Assembly (NCBI RefSeq): GCF_004564075.1
Contig: NZ_CP038256.1
Coordinates: forward strand, 372,001 to 436,000
DNA length: 64,000 nucleotides
Direction of reading: 5' to 3'
Source: Microbacterium sediminis
GTDB lineage: Bacteria; Actinomycetota; Actinomycetes; Actinomycetales; Microbacteriaceae
Both the position numbers and the translations under genes were made by a program. Positions within the stretch are counted from its first letter, which is position 1, and every line of letters begins with the position of its first letter. Positions 1 through 8,521 of this stretch are shown here, in pieces. A model generated the notes under the pieces. That model was not told where the DNA came from, ran no database searches, and saw only the letters and a list, made by a program, of their open reading frames with translations.

Positions 1-1
1 C

Positions 2-760
2 GGCCCCGTCGTGTACGGCGTGCTGGGCGGGTTCCGCACCAACGCGCAGATCGCGCAGAGCCCGGCGGGCCTTCCCGACCCGTGGGTGCTCGACAACTAC
101 GCGGGCGTGCTCGCGCCGGACTCCCCGTTCTGGCGCTACGCCGTCAACTCCGCCGTCGTCGCCCTCATCACCACCGCGATCGTCGTGGTGTTCGGGATCA
201 TGGCCGCCTATCCGCTGGCCCGATACCGGTTCCGCGGGCGCGAGGCGCTGTTCATGGTCTTCGTGATCGGCCTGCTGTTCCCGGCGACGGTGGCGATCGT
301 GCCGCTGTTCATCCTCATCACCCAGAACTTCGGCATGGGCAACACCTGGTGGGGCGTCGCGCTGCCGCAGGCGGCGTTCGCGCTGCCGATGACGGTGGTG
401 ATCCTGCGCCCGTTCCTCATGGCGCTGCCGCAGGAGCTGGAGGAGGCGTCGATGCTCGACGGCACCAGCCGGATCGGCTTCTTCTGGCGGATCCTCATCC
501 CGCTGTCCGGCCCGGGCATGGTCACGGTCGGCGTGCTCGCCTTCGTCGGATCGTGGAACTCGTACCTGTTGCCGCTGCTGCTGCTCCAGAGCGACATGAA
601 GACCCTGCCGCTCGGCGTCGCGGACTTCTCGTCGGAGCACTCCGCCGACACCGCGGGCGTGTTCGCCTTCACGACCCTCGCGATGATCCCCGCGCTGGTG
701 TTCTTCCTGGCCATGCAGAAGCGGATCGTCAACGGCCTGCAGGGGGCGGTGAAGGGATGA
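2..760 (+). CDS. Carbohydrate ABC transporter permease (MalG type), 5' partial
   Basis: Inner-membrane permease subunit of a sugar ABC importer; substrate probably a beta-glucoside or oligosaccharide, judged from the next gene. The reading frame is open to the window edge, so the true start lies upstream; the first usable internal start is GTG at 11. Several hydrophobic segments are visible (SAVVALITTAIVVVFGIMAA, ALFMVFVIGLLFPATVAIVP, MVTVGVLAFVGSWNSYLLPL). The EAA-type cytoplasmic loop that contacts the ATPase is present as EASMLDGTSRIGFFWRILIP. The C-terminus MQKRIVNGLQGAVKG is typical of MalG-like permeases. The stop overlaps the beta-glucosidase start by 4 bp (ATGA), so the two are translationally coupled. 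Confidence 0.93.
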   Translation, partial: GPVVYGVLGGFRTNAQIAQSPAGLPDPWVLDNYAGVLAPDSPFWRYAVNSAVVALITTAIVVVFGIMAAYPLARYRFRGREALFMVFVIGLLFPATVAIVPLFILITQNFGMGNTWWGVALPQAAFALPMTVVILRPFLMALPQELEEASMLDGTSRIGFFWRILIPLSGPGMVTVGVLAFVGSWNSYLLPLLLLQSDMKTLPLGVADFSSEHSADTAGVFAFTTLAMIPALVFFLAMQKRIVNGLQGAVKG

Positions 761-3126
761 GCACCCTGTCCACCACCGCCGCCGAGCCGTTCCCCGAGGA
801 GGAGCCCGTGACCGACGCCCCCGACATCCCCGCCTTCCCGGCCGGGGTGTCCGACCGTGTGCGCGCCCTGCTGCAGCGCATGACGCTGGAGGAGAAGACC
901 GCGCAGCTGGTGGGCTACTGGCTCGACCAGGGCGGCGAGGTCGTCGCGCCGATGGCCGACGAGATGAGCACCGCCGGCGACGGCCGATCGTTCGCCGACA
1001 TCACGCGCGACGGGATCGGCCACTACACGCGGGTCTACGGCACGCGACCGGTGGAGCCCGCGGAGCGCGCGGCCTGGCTGTGGCAGGAGCAGCGGCGGCT
1101 CAAGCGCGAGACGCGGCTGGGCATCCCGGCGATCGTGCACGAGGAGTGCCTGACCGGCCTGGCGGCGTGGAAGGCCGCCACGTTCCCCACGCCCCTGGCC
1201 TGGGGCGCCTCGTTCGACCCCGAGCTGGTGGCCGAGATGGGCGAGGCGGTGGGGGCGTCGATGCGCGAGCTCGGCATCCACCAGGGCCTCGCGCCCGTGC
1301 TCGACGTCGTGCGCGATCCCCGCTGGGGCCGCGTCGACGAGTGCATCGCGGAGGACCCGTACGTCGTCGGCACCATCGGCACGGCGTACGTGCGCGGGCT
1401 GCAGCGCGCCGGGATCCACGCGACGCTCAAGCACTTCCTCGCGTACTCGGGCTCCCGCGCGGGCCGCAACCACGCCCCCGTGCACGCCGGCGCCCGCGAG
1501 GTGCGCGACGTGTTCCTGCCGCCGTTCGAGATGGCGATCCGCGACGGCGGCGTGCGCTCGGTCATGAACAGCTACGCCGAGATCGACGGGGTGCCGGTGG
1601 CGTCGGATCCGGCGCTGCTGACCACGCTGCTGCGCGAGGAGCTCGGCTTCGACGGCGTGGTCACGGCCGATTACTTCTCGGTCGCGTTCCTCGAGACCAT
1701 GCACGGCGTCGCCGCCGATCGGGGCGAGGCGGGCGCGCTGGCGCTGCGGGCCGGCATCGACGTGGAGCTGCCCACGGGCGACGCCTACCTCGAGCCGTTG
1801 CGCGAGCAGGTGCGCACCGGCCGGCTCGACGAGACGTTCGTGGATCGCGCCGTGCTGCGCGTGCTCGCGCAGAAGGAGGCGCTGGGCCTGCTCGACGCCG
1901 AGGCGTACGAGGATGAGCCGCCCGCGGCGGTCGAGCTCGACGGGCCGCGGCACCGCGACATCGCGCGGCGCCTGGCGGCGGAGTCGATCGTGCTGCTGTC
2001 GAACGAGGGGCTGCTGCCGCTGGCGGCGACGGCGGGGCGGGTGGCCGTCATCGGCCCGAACGCCGATCGCGCGGAGGCGCTGCAGGGGTGCTACTCGTTC
2101 GCCAATCACGTGCTCGCGCATCACCCCGAGCACGAGCTCGGCTTCGAGATCCCCACGGTGCGCGAGGCGCTGGAGCGGGCGCTGCCGGAGACCGAGATCG
2201 GGTACGCCCGCGGCTGCGACGTGGAGGGCGACGACCGCAGCGGCTTCGCGCAGGCGGTCGCGGCGGCCGCGGGCGCCGACGTCGCGGTGGTGGTCGTGGG
2301 CGATCACGCCGGCCTGTTCGGCCGGGGCACGGTGGGCGAGGGCAACGACGCGGAGTCGCTCGAGCTGCCCGGCGTGCAGCGCGAGCTCGTCGAGGCCGTC
2401 GTGGCCACCGGCACGCCCGTGGTGATGGTGCTGCTCACCGGCCGCCCGTACGCCCTGGGCTGGGCGCTCGACGGCGACGGCCCGCGCCCGGGCGCCATGC
2501 TGCAGGCGTTCTTCCCGGGCGAGGAGGGCGGCACGGCGATCGCCTCGGTGATCCTCGGCCACACGTCGCCGTCGGGCCGGCTGCCGGTGAGCCTGCCGCG
2601 CTCGGCGGGCGCGCAGCCCTACGGATACCTCCGGCCGGTGCTGGGCGGGCCGTCGGAGATCACGAAGACCGATCCGACCCCGGTGCGGCCGTTCGGCTTC
2701 GGCCTGTCGTACGCCGCGTTCGCCTACGACGACCTGCGCGTGGACGACACGGCCGCGACCGACGGGCGCTTCACGGCGAGCGTCACCCTGACGAACACGG
2801 GCGCCGTCGCGGGCGCCGAGGTCGTGCAGCTGTATGGGCGCGATCCCGTGGCGTCGGTCACGCGGCCGGTCGCGCAGCTGCTGGCGTATGCGCGCGTGGA
2901 GCTCGCGCCGGGGCAGTCGCGCCGCGTGAGCTTCGACGTGCCGGCGCGGCGCTTCGCGTTCACCGGCCGCGGCCTGCGGCGGGTCGTCGAGCCCGGCACG
3001 GTGGAGGTGTGGCTCGGCCGCGACGCCGAGACCGAGGCGACGCCGCGCGCCGTCGTGACCCTGACCGGCGACGTGCACGAGGTCAGCGTCGACGACCCGC
3101 GCGTCGTCGACGTGAGCGTCGCGTGA
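757..3126 (+). CDS. Glycoside hydrolase family 3 beta-glucosidase-like enzyme
   Basis: Predicted exo-acting beta-glycosidase (789 aa) with no signal peptide, so it probably hydrolyses imported oligosaccharides in the cytoplasm. The N-terminal (beta/alpha)8 domain has the GH3 KHF motif (about residue 225, KHFLAYSGSRAG) and the nucleophile region GFDGVVTADY, with Asp about residue 305. A middle alpha/beta sandwich domain follows (RLAAESIVLLSNEGLLPL, a GH3 hallmark), then a C-terminal fibronectin-III-like domain (NTGAVAGAEVVQLYGRDP). I chose the ATG at 757 because it overlaps the permease stop; the longer frame back to 82 has permease-shadow composition. It forms an operon with the upstream transporter. 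The aglycone specificity (xylose or glucose) cannot be told from sequence. Confidence 0.93.
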   Translation: MSTLSTTAAEPFPEEEPVTDAPDIPAFPAGVSDRVRALLQRMTLEEKTAQLVGYWLDQGGEVVAPMADEMSTAGDGRSFADITRDGIGHYTRVYGTRPVEPAERAAWLWQEQRRLKRETRLGIPAIVHEECLTGLAAWKAATFPTPLAWGASFDPELVAEMGEAVGASMRELGIHQGLAPVLDVVRDPRWGRVDECIAEDPYVVGTIGTAYVRGLQRAGIHATLKHFLAYSGSRAGRNHAPVHAGAREVRDVFLPPFEMAIRDGGVRSVMNSYAEIDGVPVASDPALLTTLLREELGFDGVVTADYFSVAFLETMHGVAADRGEAGALALRAGIDVELPTGDAYLEPLREQVRTGRLDETFVDRAVLRVLAQKEALGLLDAEAYEDEPPAAVELDGPRHRDIARRLAAESIVLLSNEGLLPLAATAGRVAVIGPNADRAEALQGCYSFANHVLAHHPEHELGFEIPTVREALERALPETEIGYARGCDVEGDDRSGFAQAVAAAAGADVAVVVVGDHAGLFGRGTVGEGNDAESLELPGVQRELVEAVVATGTPVVMVLLTGRPYALGWALDGDGPRPGAMLQAFFPGEEGGTAIASVILGHTSPSGRLPVSLPRSAGAQPYGYLRPVLGGPSEITKTDPTPVRPFGFGLSYAAFAYDDLRVDDTAATDGRFTASVTLTNTGAVAGAEVVQLYGRDPVASVTRPVAQLLAYARVELAPGQSRRVSFDVPARRFAFTGRGLRRVVEPGTVEVWLGRDAETEATPRAVVTLTGDVHEVSVDDPRVVDVSVA

Positions 3127-3197
3127 CGGCCGCCGCCCGCGCCGCCGCGCGGTGGGCGTGCGCGGTGGGTGCCGCCCGGCGGCGATAGATTTCCAGG

Positions 3198-4349
3198 ATG
3201 GCGACGACGAGATCGGTGCGCCCCGCGGCGACGGGCGTCGAGGGCGTGCGTCGCAGCAACCTCGGTGAGGTGCTGCGCCTCGTGCACCACGAGGGCCCCC
3301 GCTCGCGTGCCGTGATCACCGCCGAGACCGGCCTGAACCGGTCGACCGTGTCGGACCTCGTCGGCACGCTCGCCGCCGCCGGCCTCGTGGAGGAGCGCGA
3401 TCCGGATCCCACGCGCCGCGTGGGGCGGCCGTCGCCGATCGTCGCGCCCAGCGACGCGGTCGTGGCGATCGCCGTCAACCCCGAGGTCGACGCGCTCGAG
3501 GTGGGCGCGGTGACGCTCGGGGGTCGCGTGCGGGTGCGCGTGCGCGAGGCCGCCGCCGGCGACGTGGGCGTGGACGACGTCGCGTCGGCCGTGGCGCGGA
3601 TCGTGGACACCTGGCGCTCGGGCCCGCTGCGGCGCGCGAGGATCGTGGGCGGCGCCGCGGCCGTGCCCGGACTCGTGCGCGCGTCGGACGGGGTCGTGCG
3701 GCTCGCTCCCCACCTCGGCTGGCGCGACGAGAACGTGGGCGCCCGGCTGGCCGACGCCACGGAACTGCCGTTCGCGGTCGGCAACGACGCGTCGCTCGGC
3801 GCCCGCGCCGAGCACCTCTTCGGCGCCGCGCGCGATCACGCCGACGTCATCTACCTCAACGGCGGCGCCTCGGGCATCGGCGGCGGGCTCATCCTGCACG
3901 GCCTGGCGATCGGCGGCGCCGACGGTTACGCGGGCGAGTGGGGCCAGAACCGCGCCGACGGCGGCCTGCTCGAGGACGAGGTCAACCGCGCGCGGCTGCT
4001 CCAGGCCGTGGGCCTGCCCCAGGCCGACGACGACGCGCTCGCCGACGCGCTCGCGGCCGCGTCCGACCCGGCCGTCGCGGCCGAGATCGAGCGCCAGCGC
4101 GCGGTGCTCTCCGCCAGCCTCGCCAACGCCGTGAACGTGCTGAACCCGTCGGTGATCGTGCTGGGCGGCTTCCTCGCGATGCTCCGCGACCGCGACCCGG
4201 AGGGGCTCCTCGCCGCCGTGCGCGCGCAGGCGCTCGCTGCCCCGGGCGAGAACCTCGACATCCGCGCCGCCGCCCTCGGCGCCGATCGCCTGCTCATCGG
4301 CGCGGCCGAGGCCGCCTTCGCGCCGCTGCTCGCCGATCCGCTGGGGTGA
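3198..4349 (+). CDS. ROK-family transcriptional regulator
   Basis: Sugar-responsive DNA-binding protein, probably controlling the preceding transporter/glucosidase operon (inference from position). An N-terminal winged HTH (about residues 20-65: SRAVITAETGLNRSTVSDLVGTL) is fused to a ROK domain with the family region GGGLILHGLAIGGADGYAGEWG. The Cys-rich zinc motif usual in ROK kinases after the HxxGH position is replaced here (EWGQNRADGGLLEDEV), so this is a regulator and not a glucokinase. No Shine-Dalgarno sequence is visible. A -10-like TAGATT at 3186-3191 ends 7 nt before the ATG, suggesting a leaderless transcript separate from the glucosidase message. Confidence 0.9.
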   Translation: MATTRSVRPAATGVEGVRRSNLGEVLRLVHHEGPRSRAVITAETGLNRSTVSDLVGTLAAAGLVEERDPDPTRRVGRPSPIVAPSDAVVAIAVNPEVDALEVGAVTLGGRVRVRVREAAAGDVGVDDVASAVARIVDTWRSGPLRRARIVGGAAAVPGLVRASDGVVRLAPHLGWRDENVGARLADATELPFAVGNDASLGARAEHLFGAARDHADVIYLNGGASGIGGGLILHGLAIGGADGYAGEWGQNRADGGLLEDEVNRARLLQAVGLPQADDDALADALAAASDPAVAAEIERQRAVLSASLANAVNVLNPSVIVLGGFLAMLRDRDPEGLLAAVRAQALAAPGENLDIRAAALGADRLLIGAAEAAFAPLLADPLG

Positions 4350-4352
4350 GCG

Positions 4353-5354
4353 TCAGAGCCACTTCTTGTACTTGAAGATCGAGTACAGCGTGATGACGAA
4401 CACGACCATCGCGCCGAGCGCCAGCGGATAGGCGAACGGCCAGGCGAGCTCGGGCATGTGCGTGAAGTTCATCCCGTACACCGTGCCGATCAGCGTCGGG
4501 GCGAAGATGATCGCCGCCCACGACGAGATCTTCTTGATCTCGTCGTTCTGCGCGAGGCTCGTCTCGGTCTGGCGACGGGTGACCAGCGCGGAGTGCACCG
4601 TGAGCGCGTTGTCGAGGATCGCGCGGAACGCCGAGATCCGCTCGTCGACGCGGATCGTGTGGTCGAGCACGTCGCGCAGCGACCGCTGCAGCTCCACATC
4701 GACGCTGTACTTCACCGATCCGCGCTGCAGGAACTCCAGCATGTCGCGCAGCGGCTGCACGGCCCGCTGGAAGTGGATGACCTCGCGCGAGAGCTCGTAG
4801 ATGCGGCGGGAGAGGGCGTCGTCGTCGCTGTCGCCGAACAGCTGATCCTCGATCTCGTCGATGTCGTTCTCGAGGCCCGCCACCACGGGCTCGTACTCGT
4901 CGACGACCTCGTCGAGCACCGCGTAGAGCACCGCCTCAGGGCCCATCGCCAGCAGCTCGGGGTTCTGCTCCATGCGCCGGCGCACCGCGCCGAGGTCGGG
5001 CGACTCGGCGTGGCGGATGGTCACGACGAAGTCCGGCCCGACGAACACGTGCAGCTCGCCGAACTCGACGGTCTCCTCGCGGTCCCGGTAGCGCGCCGGG
5101 CGCAGGACGACGAAGAGGGTGTCGCCGTAGCGCTCCACCTTCGAGCGCTGGTGGCCGTTGAGCGCGTCCTCGACGGCGAGCGGGTGCAGGTTGAACTCGG
5201 CGGCGACCGACTCGATCTCCTGGGTGCTGGGTCGATACAGGCCGATCCACGCCATCCCGCCGTGCTCGCGCATCAGCTCGTAGGTCTCGTCGAGGCTGTG
5301 GGGCGTCTCGAGGCGCCGGCCGGCGACGTACACGCCGTTGTCGATCAGGGGCAT
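4353..5354 (-). CDS. corA: CorA-family magnesium/cobalt transporter
   Basis: Divalent-cation channel of the inner membrane, 333 aa and of normal family length. The N-terminal cytoplasmic domain is acidic and alpha/beta (MPLIDNGVYVAGRRLETPHSL), followed by long helices. There are two C-terminal transmembrane segments; the signature YGMNF (GMN about residues 294-296) closes the first, the periplasmic loop THMPELAWP follows, then the last TM and a basic tail (KYKKWL). It is convergent with the ROK gene, 3 bp apart, with no hairpin between them. It has no link to its neighbours. Confidence 0.95.
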   Translation of the reverse strand: MPLIDNGVYVAGRRLETPHSLDETYELMREHGGMAWIGLYRPSTQEIESVAAEFNLHPLAVEDALNGHQRSKVERYGDTLFVVLRPARYRDREETVEFGELHVFVGPDFVVTIRHAESPDLGAVRRRMEQNPELLAMGPEAVLYAVLDEVVDEYEPVVAGLENDIDEIEDQLFGDSDDDALSRRIYELSREVIHFQRAVQPLRDMLEFLQRGSVKYSVDVELQRSLRDVLDHTIRVDERISAFRAILDNALTVHSALVTRRQTETSLAQNDEIKKISSWAAIIFAPTLIGTVYGMNFTHMPELAWPFAYPLALGAMVVFVITLYSIFKYKKWL

Positions 5355-5584
5355 GGGTATCTCGTTTCGTCGGGTGCAGCCGCGATGGCTGCGGGTCTCC
5401 GGGGTCGGGAGACGCCGCCCGAGAAAGCGAGGCGTGCGGTGAGCGCGTCAGCGCGCGACGCACGCGACGGAGCGCGATGCTCGGGCGGCGCCGCTACTAT
5501 CGCCGGCCATAGCCCTCACCGCCCTTCCGTCCGTGGGCCGCGCATCGGCCCGGAGCGATCCTAGCCCGGGCGCTCCGCGATGCG

Positions 5585-6118
5585 TCAGGGCCGCAACCCC
5601 GCCAGCACCACGCCGAGGAACAGATCCCGGTCGCGGCCGCCGCCGAGCCGCACCGCGTGCTCCACGCCGCACACCAGGCGCTGCAGCTGGTCCACGCTGA
5701 TCCCGGTGCGCAGGGCGCCCGCCTCGGCGGCCCGGTCGAGGATCCGCTGCACGAGCGGCATCAGCTCGTCGCGCAGCGCGCGGGCATCGGGCGAGGCGTC
5801 GGGGGAGAGCAGCACCGACTGCAGGCCGTCGCGCTCCACCTGCAGCTGCACGGCCTCGCGCACGAACGCGTCGAGTGCGGCAGCGGGGTCGGTCGCGTCG
5901 AGCGCGGCGCGGGCGCGCTCGACGAGCAGCTCGAGCGCGTCGTGATTGAGCGCCTCGACGAGCGCGGGCATGTTCGGGAAGTGCCGGTAGACGGTGCCGA
6001 CCCCGACGCCGGCCTCGCGCGCCAGCTCGTTGAAGCGCAGGTCGTCGATCGCGCGGCCGCGGGCGGCGCGGAGGATCTGCTGCCGGGAACGTGCGGCGTC
6101 CGATCGAAGCGAGCTCAT
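5585..6118 (-). CDS. TetR-family repressor
   Basis: 177-aa one-component regulator. The N-terminal HTH is clear (RQQILRAARGRAIDDLRFNELAREAG then VGVGTVYRHFPNMPALVEAL), followed by a helical ligand-binding domain with no recognised ligand. The start is set at the ATG of MSSLRSDAARS; the frame upstream is only open because it is antisense to the SDR gene. It is divergent from the SDR gene with 81 bp between starts, and that gap holds two identical-format inverted repeats (6137-6151 and 6171-6185). Autoregulation and repression of the SDR gene are likely (inference from family and layout). Confidence 0.9.
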   Translation of the reverse strand: MSSLRSDAARSRQQILRAARGRAIDDLRFNELAREAGVGVGTVYRHFPNMPALVEALNHDALELLVERARAALDATDPAAALDAFVREAVQLQVERDGLQSVLLSPDASPDARALRDELMPLVQRILDRAAEAGALRTGISVDQLQRLVCGVEHAVRLGGGRDRDLFLGVVLAGLRP

Positions 6119-6136
6119 GCGATCATCATACCGATC

Positions 6137-6185
6137 CGGATTCCGTATCCGTTTGTGTGCTACGGTGAAGCGGATAACCGATCCG
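6137..6185. promoter_or_regulatory. Two TetR-type operators in the TetR/SDR divergent promoter
   Basis: Two inverted repeats share the exact format CGGAT-N5-ATCCG: 6137-6151 (spacer TCCGT) and 6171-6185 (spacer AACCG), 34 bp centre to centre. The second ends 3 bp before the AAGGAG ribosome-binding site of the SDR gene (6189-6194). Repeated perfect half-sites between a TetR gene and its divergent partner are the classic arrangement. Binding itself is inferred. Confidence 0.8.
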
Positions 6186-6199
6186 TTTAAGGAGTCACC

Positions 6200-7108
6200 G
6201 TGCCGTGGAATCCCGAACGCCTGCCCGACCTGGGCGGGCGCACCTATGCCGTCACCGGAGCGACGGGAGGCATCGGCTACTTCGCCGCCGAGCAGCTCGC
6301 GGCCGCCGGAGCCGACGTCGTGCTCGTCTCGCGATCGGCGGGCAAGCTCGAGACCGCCGCCCGCGCGATCCGCGCGCACGCGCCGCGCGCCGTCACCCGC
6401 GCGGTGACGCTCGACCTCACGTCGCTCGCGTCCGTGGCCGACGCGGCCGACCGCCTGGGGGAGCTGCCGCTGGACGGCATCTTCCTCAACGGCGGCCCGA
6501 TGGAGTTCTCGATCCGCGCGCTCACCCGCGACGGCCTGCCGCTGCTGCTCGGCGCGCACACCGTCGCGAACGTCGCGCTCATCGCCCGTATGCTCCCCGT
6601 GCTCGCCGACCGCCCGGTGCGGTTCGTCCACGCCTCGACGGGCTTCGTGCAGCGCTTCAGGCCCGACGTGCGCGACGTGCGCCGCGTCCCGCGCTCGGGC
6701 GTGGGTGCATACACCAAGGCCAAGGCGCTGACCGAGGTGTACGCCTTCGAGCTCGAGCGCCGCCTGCGCGCGCGGGAGCTGCCCGCGGCCTCGATCGTCA
6801 CCCGCCCGGGCGTGGGCGTCGACGCCAAGACGCCCGAGCGCGAGGGCATCCGCGACGCCGCCACCCCGTACCGCGCCAACCCCTTCACGCCCTGGGCGCA
6901 GGGCAAGGACGCGGCCGCGTGGTCGGGCGTCCGTGCCCTGGCCGACCCCGAGGCTCGCGGCGGCGAGTACTACGGTCCCGAGGGTGGTCTGCGCGGCCGC
7001 CCGGTCGCGGTGCCGCTCAACCCCCGCACCGCCGAGCCGGCCCCGGAGCTTGCCGAGCACGTGTGGCAGGAGCTCCACGCACTCGCCGGTGTGGAGCCGC
7101 CGCTCTAA
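6200..7108 (+). CDS. SDR-family oxidoreductase
   Basis: Short-chain dehydrogenase/reductase, 302 aa, cytoplasmic, NAD(P)-dependent. The Rossmann glycine motif is TGATGGIGYF (about residues 17-26). The catalytic Tyr-Lys pair is YTKAKA (about residue 171) with a Ser/Thr in HASTGF before it. The usual NAG motif reads LNGGP here. The GTG start is supported by AAGGAG 6 nt upstream. It resembles retinol dehydrogenase/WW-domain-oxidoreductase-like SDRs, but the substrate is unknown. Probable repression by the divergent TetR suggests it handles a xenobiotic or a stress metabolite. Confidence 0.88.
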   Translation: MPWNPERLPDLGGRTYAVTGATGGIGYFAAEQLAAAGADVVLVSRSAGKLETAARAIRAHAPRAVTRAVTLDLTSLASVADAADRLGELPLDGIFLNGGPMEFSIRALTRDGLPLLLGAHTVANVALIARMLPVLADRPVRFVHASTGFVQRFRPDVRDVRRVPRSGVGAYTKAKALTEVYAFELERRLRARELPAASIVTRPGVGVDAKTPEREGIRDAATPYRANPFTPWAQGKDAAAWSGVRALADPEARGGEYYGPEGGLRGRPVAVPLNPRTAEPAPELAEHVWQELHALAGVEPPL

Positions 7109-7169
7109 GCGGGCGTCGCGGATGTCGGTGGCCGGGCGTACGGTCGGCCGTGAGAGAAGCGAGGACCCC

Positions 7170-7538
7170 ATGGACTTCCGAATCGAGCTCATCTTCGTGC
7201 CCGTCTCCGACACCGATCGCGCCGTCGCGTTCTACGGCGAGACGCTCGGGTGGAACGTCGATCACGACCGGCGCGTGAACGAGTCGCTGCGCTTCGTGCA
7301 GGTCACGCCGCCCGGCTCGGCCTGCTCGATCGCGTTCGGCGAGGGCATCGCGGAGGACGCCCCGGGCAGCATGCGCAACGTGCAGGTCGTGGTCGACGAT
7401 GCGGATGCCGCGCTGGCATACCTGCGTGAGCGCGGCGTCGAGGCCGACGGCGTGGACGAGCAGCCCTGGGGCCGCTTCGTCACGTTCGCCGACCCCGACG
7501 GCAACCGCTGGGTGCTCCAGCAGCTCGTGCCGCGGTAG
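7170..7538 (+). CDS. VOC-superfamily (glyoxalase/bleomycin-resistance-like) protein
   Basis: 122-aa vicinal-oxygen-chelate fold protein, one subunit with two beta-alpha-beta-beta-beta modules: module 1 IELIFVPVSDTDRAVAFYGETLGW, module 2 VQVVVDDADAALAYLRERGVEADG. The C-terminal FADPDGNRWVLQQ is a family hallmark. The ATG at 7170 is preferred over upstream in-frame codons because it begins exactly at the fold. It lies 61 bp after the SDR gene and could be co-transcribed with it. The function may be small-molecule binding, an isomerase or a dioxygenase; it cannot be specified. Confidence 0.87.
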   Translation: MDFRIELIFVPVSDTDRAVAFYGETLGWNVDHDRRVNESLRFVQVTPPGSACSIAFGEGIAEDAPGSMRNVQVVVDDADAALAYLRERGVEADGVDEQPWGRFVTFADPDGNRWVLQQLVPR

Positions 7539-7542
7539 GCGA

Positions 7543-8434
7543 TTATGCGGCGACGGTGATCGCGACCTTGCCCGACCGGCTCTCGGCGCGCTCGTGGGCG
7601 CGCGCCACGTCGTCGAGGGCGAACGTCGCGGCGACCCGCGGCGTGTACCCGCCCGCGGCGCCGAGCTGCGCCGTCACGGCGAGCGACGCCGAGACATTGG
7701 CGGCGTTGACGAGGCGCACGCCGAGGTCACGGGCACCGGCGCCGTCCGCGACGGTGACGACGCGGTCGGCGGAACCCGCCAGGGCCACGAGTTCGGGCAG
7801 CGTCCCGGCCCCCGCCGCGTCGAGGGCGAGGTCGATGCCCTCCGACGCGATCGGTCAGACCCGGGCCGTACGTCACGGGCGTGACGTTGATCGAGGCGAG
7901 GAAGCCGTGGTTGCGCTCGCTCGCCGTGCCGATCGCCCGGGCGCCGCGGCTGACGGCGATCGCGGCGGCGGCCGTGCCGACGCCCCCGGCCGCGCCGTCG
8001 ATGAGGAGGGTCCTGCCGTCGAGGTCGCCGAGTGCCGCGAGGGCGGGCACCGCGGTCGCGGAGGCCAGGCCGGCGGCCGCGGCCTCGGGCATCGTCCACG
8101 TCTCCGGCACGTGCGCCCACGCCGACAGCACGGTGCGCTCGGCCGTCGCGCCGGTCACGCCGGTGAGGCCGAACACGAGGTCGCCGATCGCCGTGTCCGT
8201 CACCCCCTCGCCCACCTCGTCGACGACGCCGACCGCGTCGCGACCGGGGATCGCGGGGAAGGTCACGGGGAGGACCCCCTCGAGGCGACCGGCGCGAAGC
8301 AGCCAGTCGATGGGGTTGATGCTCACGGCGATCGTCGCGATGCGGACCGTCCCGGGCGTGGCATGGGGCGCGGGGAGCTCCTCGACGGCGAGCACCTCCG
8401 GTCCGCCGAAGGCTCGGTAGGTTGCGGCGCGCAT
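7543..8434 (-). pseudogene. NADP-dependent quinone oxidoreductase-like gene with a frameshift
   Basis: Medium-chain dehydrogenase/reductase of the zinc-free quinone-oxidoreductase type. The N-terminal part runs from ATG 8434 (MRAATYRAFGGPEVLAVEEL) through the cofactor motif LLIDGAAGGVGTAAAAIA to about 7850. The C-terminal part continues in another frame (AGSADRVVTVADGAG ... HERAESRSGKVAITVAA) to the stop at 7543. The switch lies near 7835-7862, where the frame changes by one base around GACCGATCGCGTCGGAG. Joined, the product would be about 300 aa, normal for the family. Either a genuine single-base lesion or an assembly error. It is divergent from a MarR gene and shares its palindromic control region. 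Confidence 0.8.
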
Positions 8435-8453
8435 GGTCGACTCGTTCACGGAA

Positions 8454-8504
8454 TCATTTGACACGGAAAGTAACCTAGAGCGAGATAGTTTCCGTGTCAA
8501 ATGA
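8454..8504. promoter_or_regulatory. Large palindromic operator overlapping divergent promoters
   Basis: Perfect 16-bp arms: TCATTTGACACGGAAA at 8454-8469 and its reverse complement at 8489-8504, with a 19-bp spacer. Each arm contains a consensus -35 TTGACA (8458-8463 on +, 8495-8500 on -). On the minus strand a 17-bp spacer leads to TAGGTT, a fair -10 for the oxidoreductase. A MarR protein bound here would block both divergent genes. Confidence 0.8.
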
Positions 8505-8521
8505 TCGCTAGGATGGTGCCC

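Noticed and set aside
82..756. Extension of the beta-glucosidase frame upstream to 82
   Set aside because: It lies in another frame of the permease gene and has Arg/Ala-rich shadow composition; the ATG at 757 overlaps the permease stop as expected.
208..3078. 956-aa minus-strand open frame across the glucosidase
   Set aside because: Low-complexity Arg/His/Gly composition, no family motif; a GC-rich antisense shadow.
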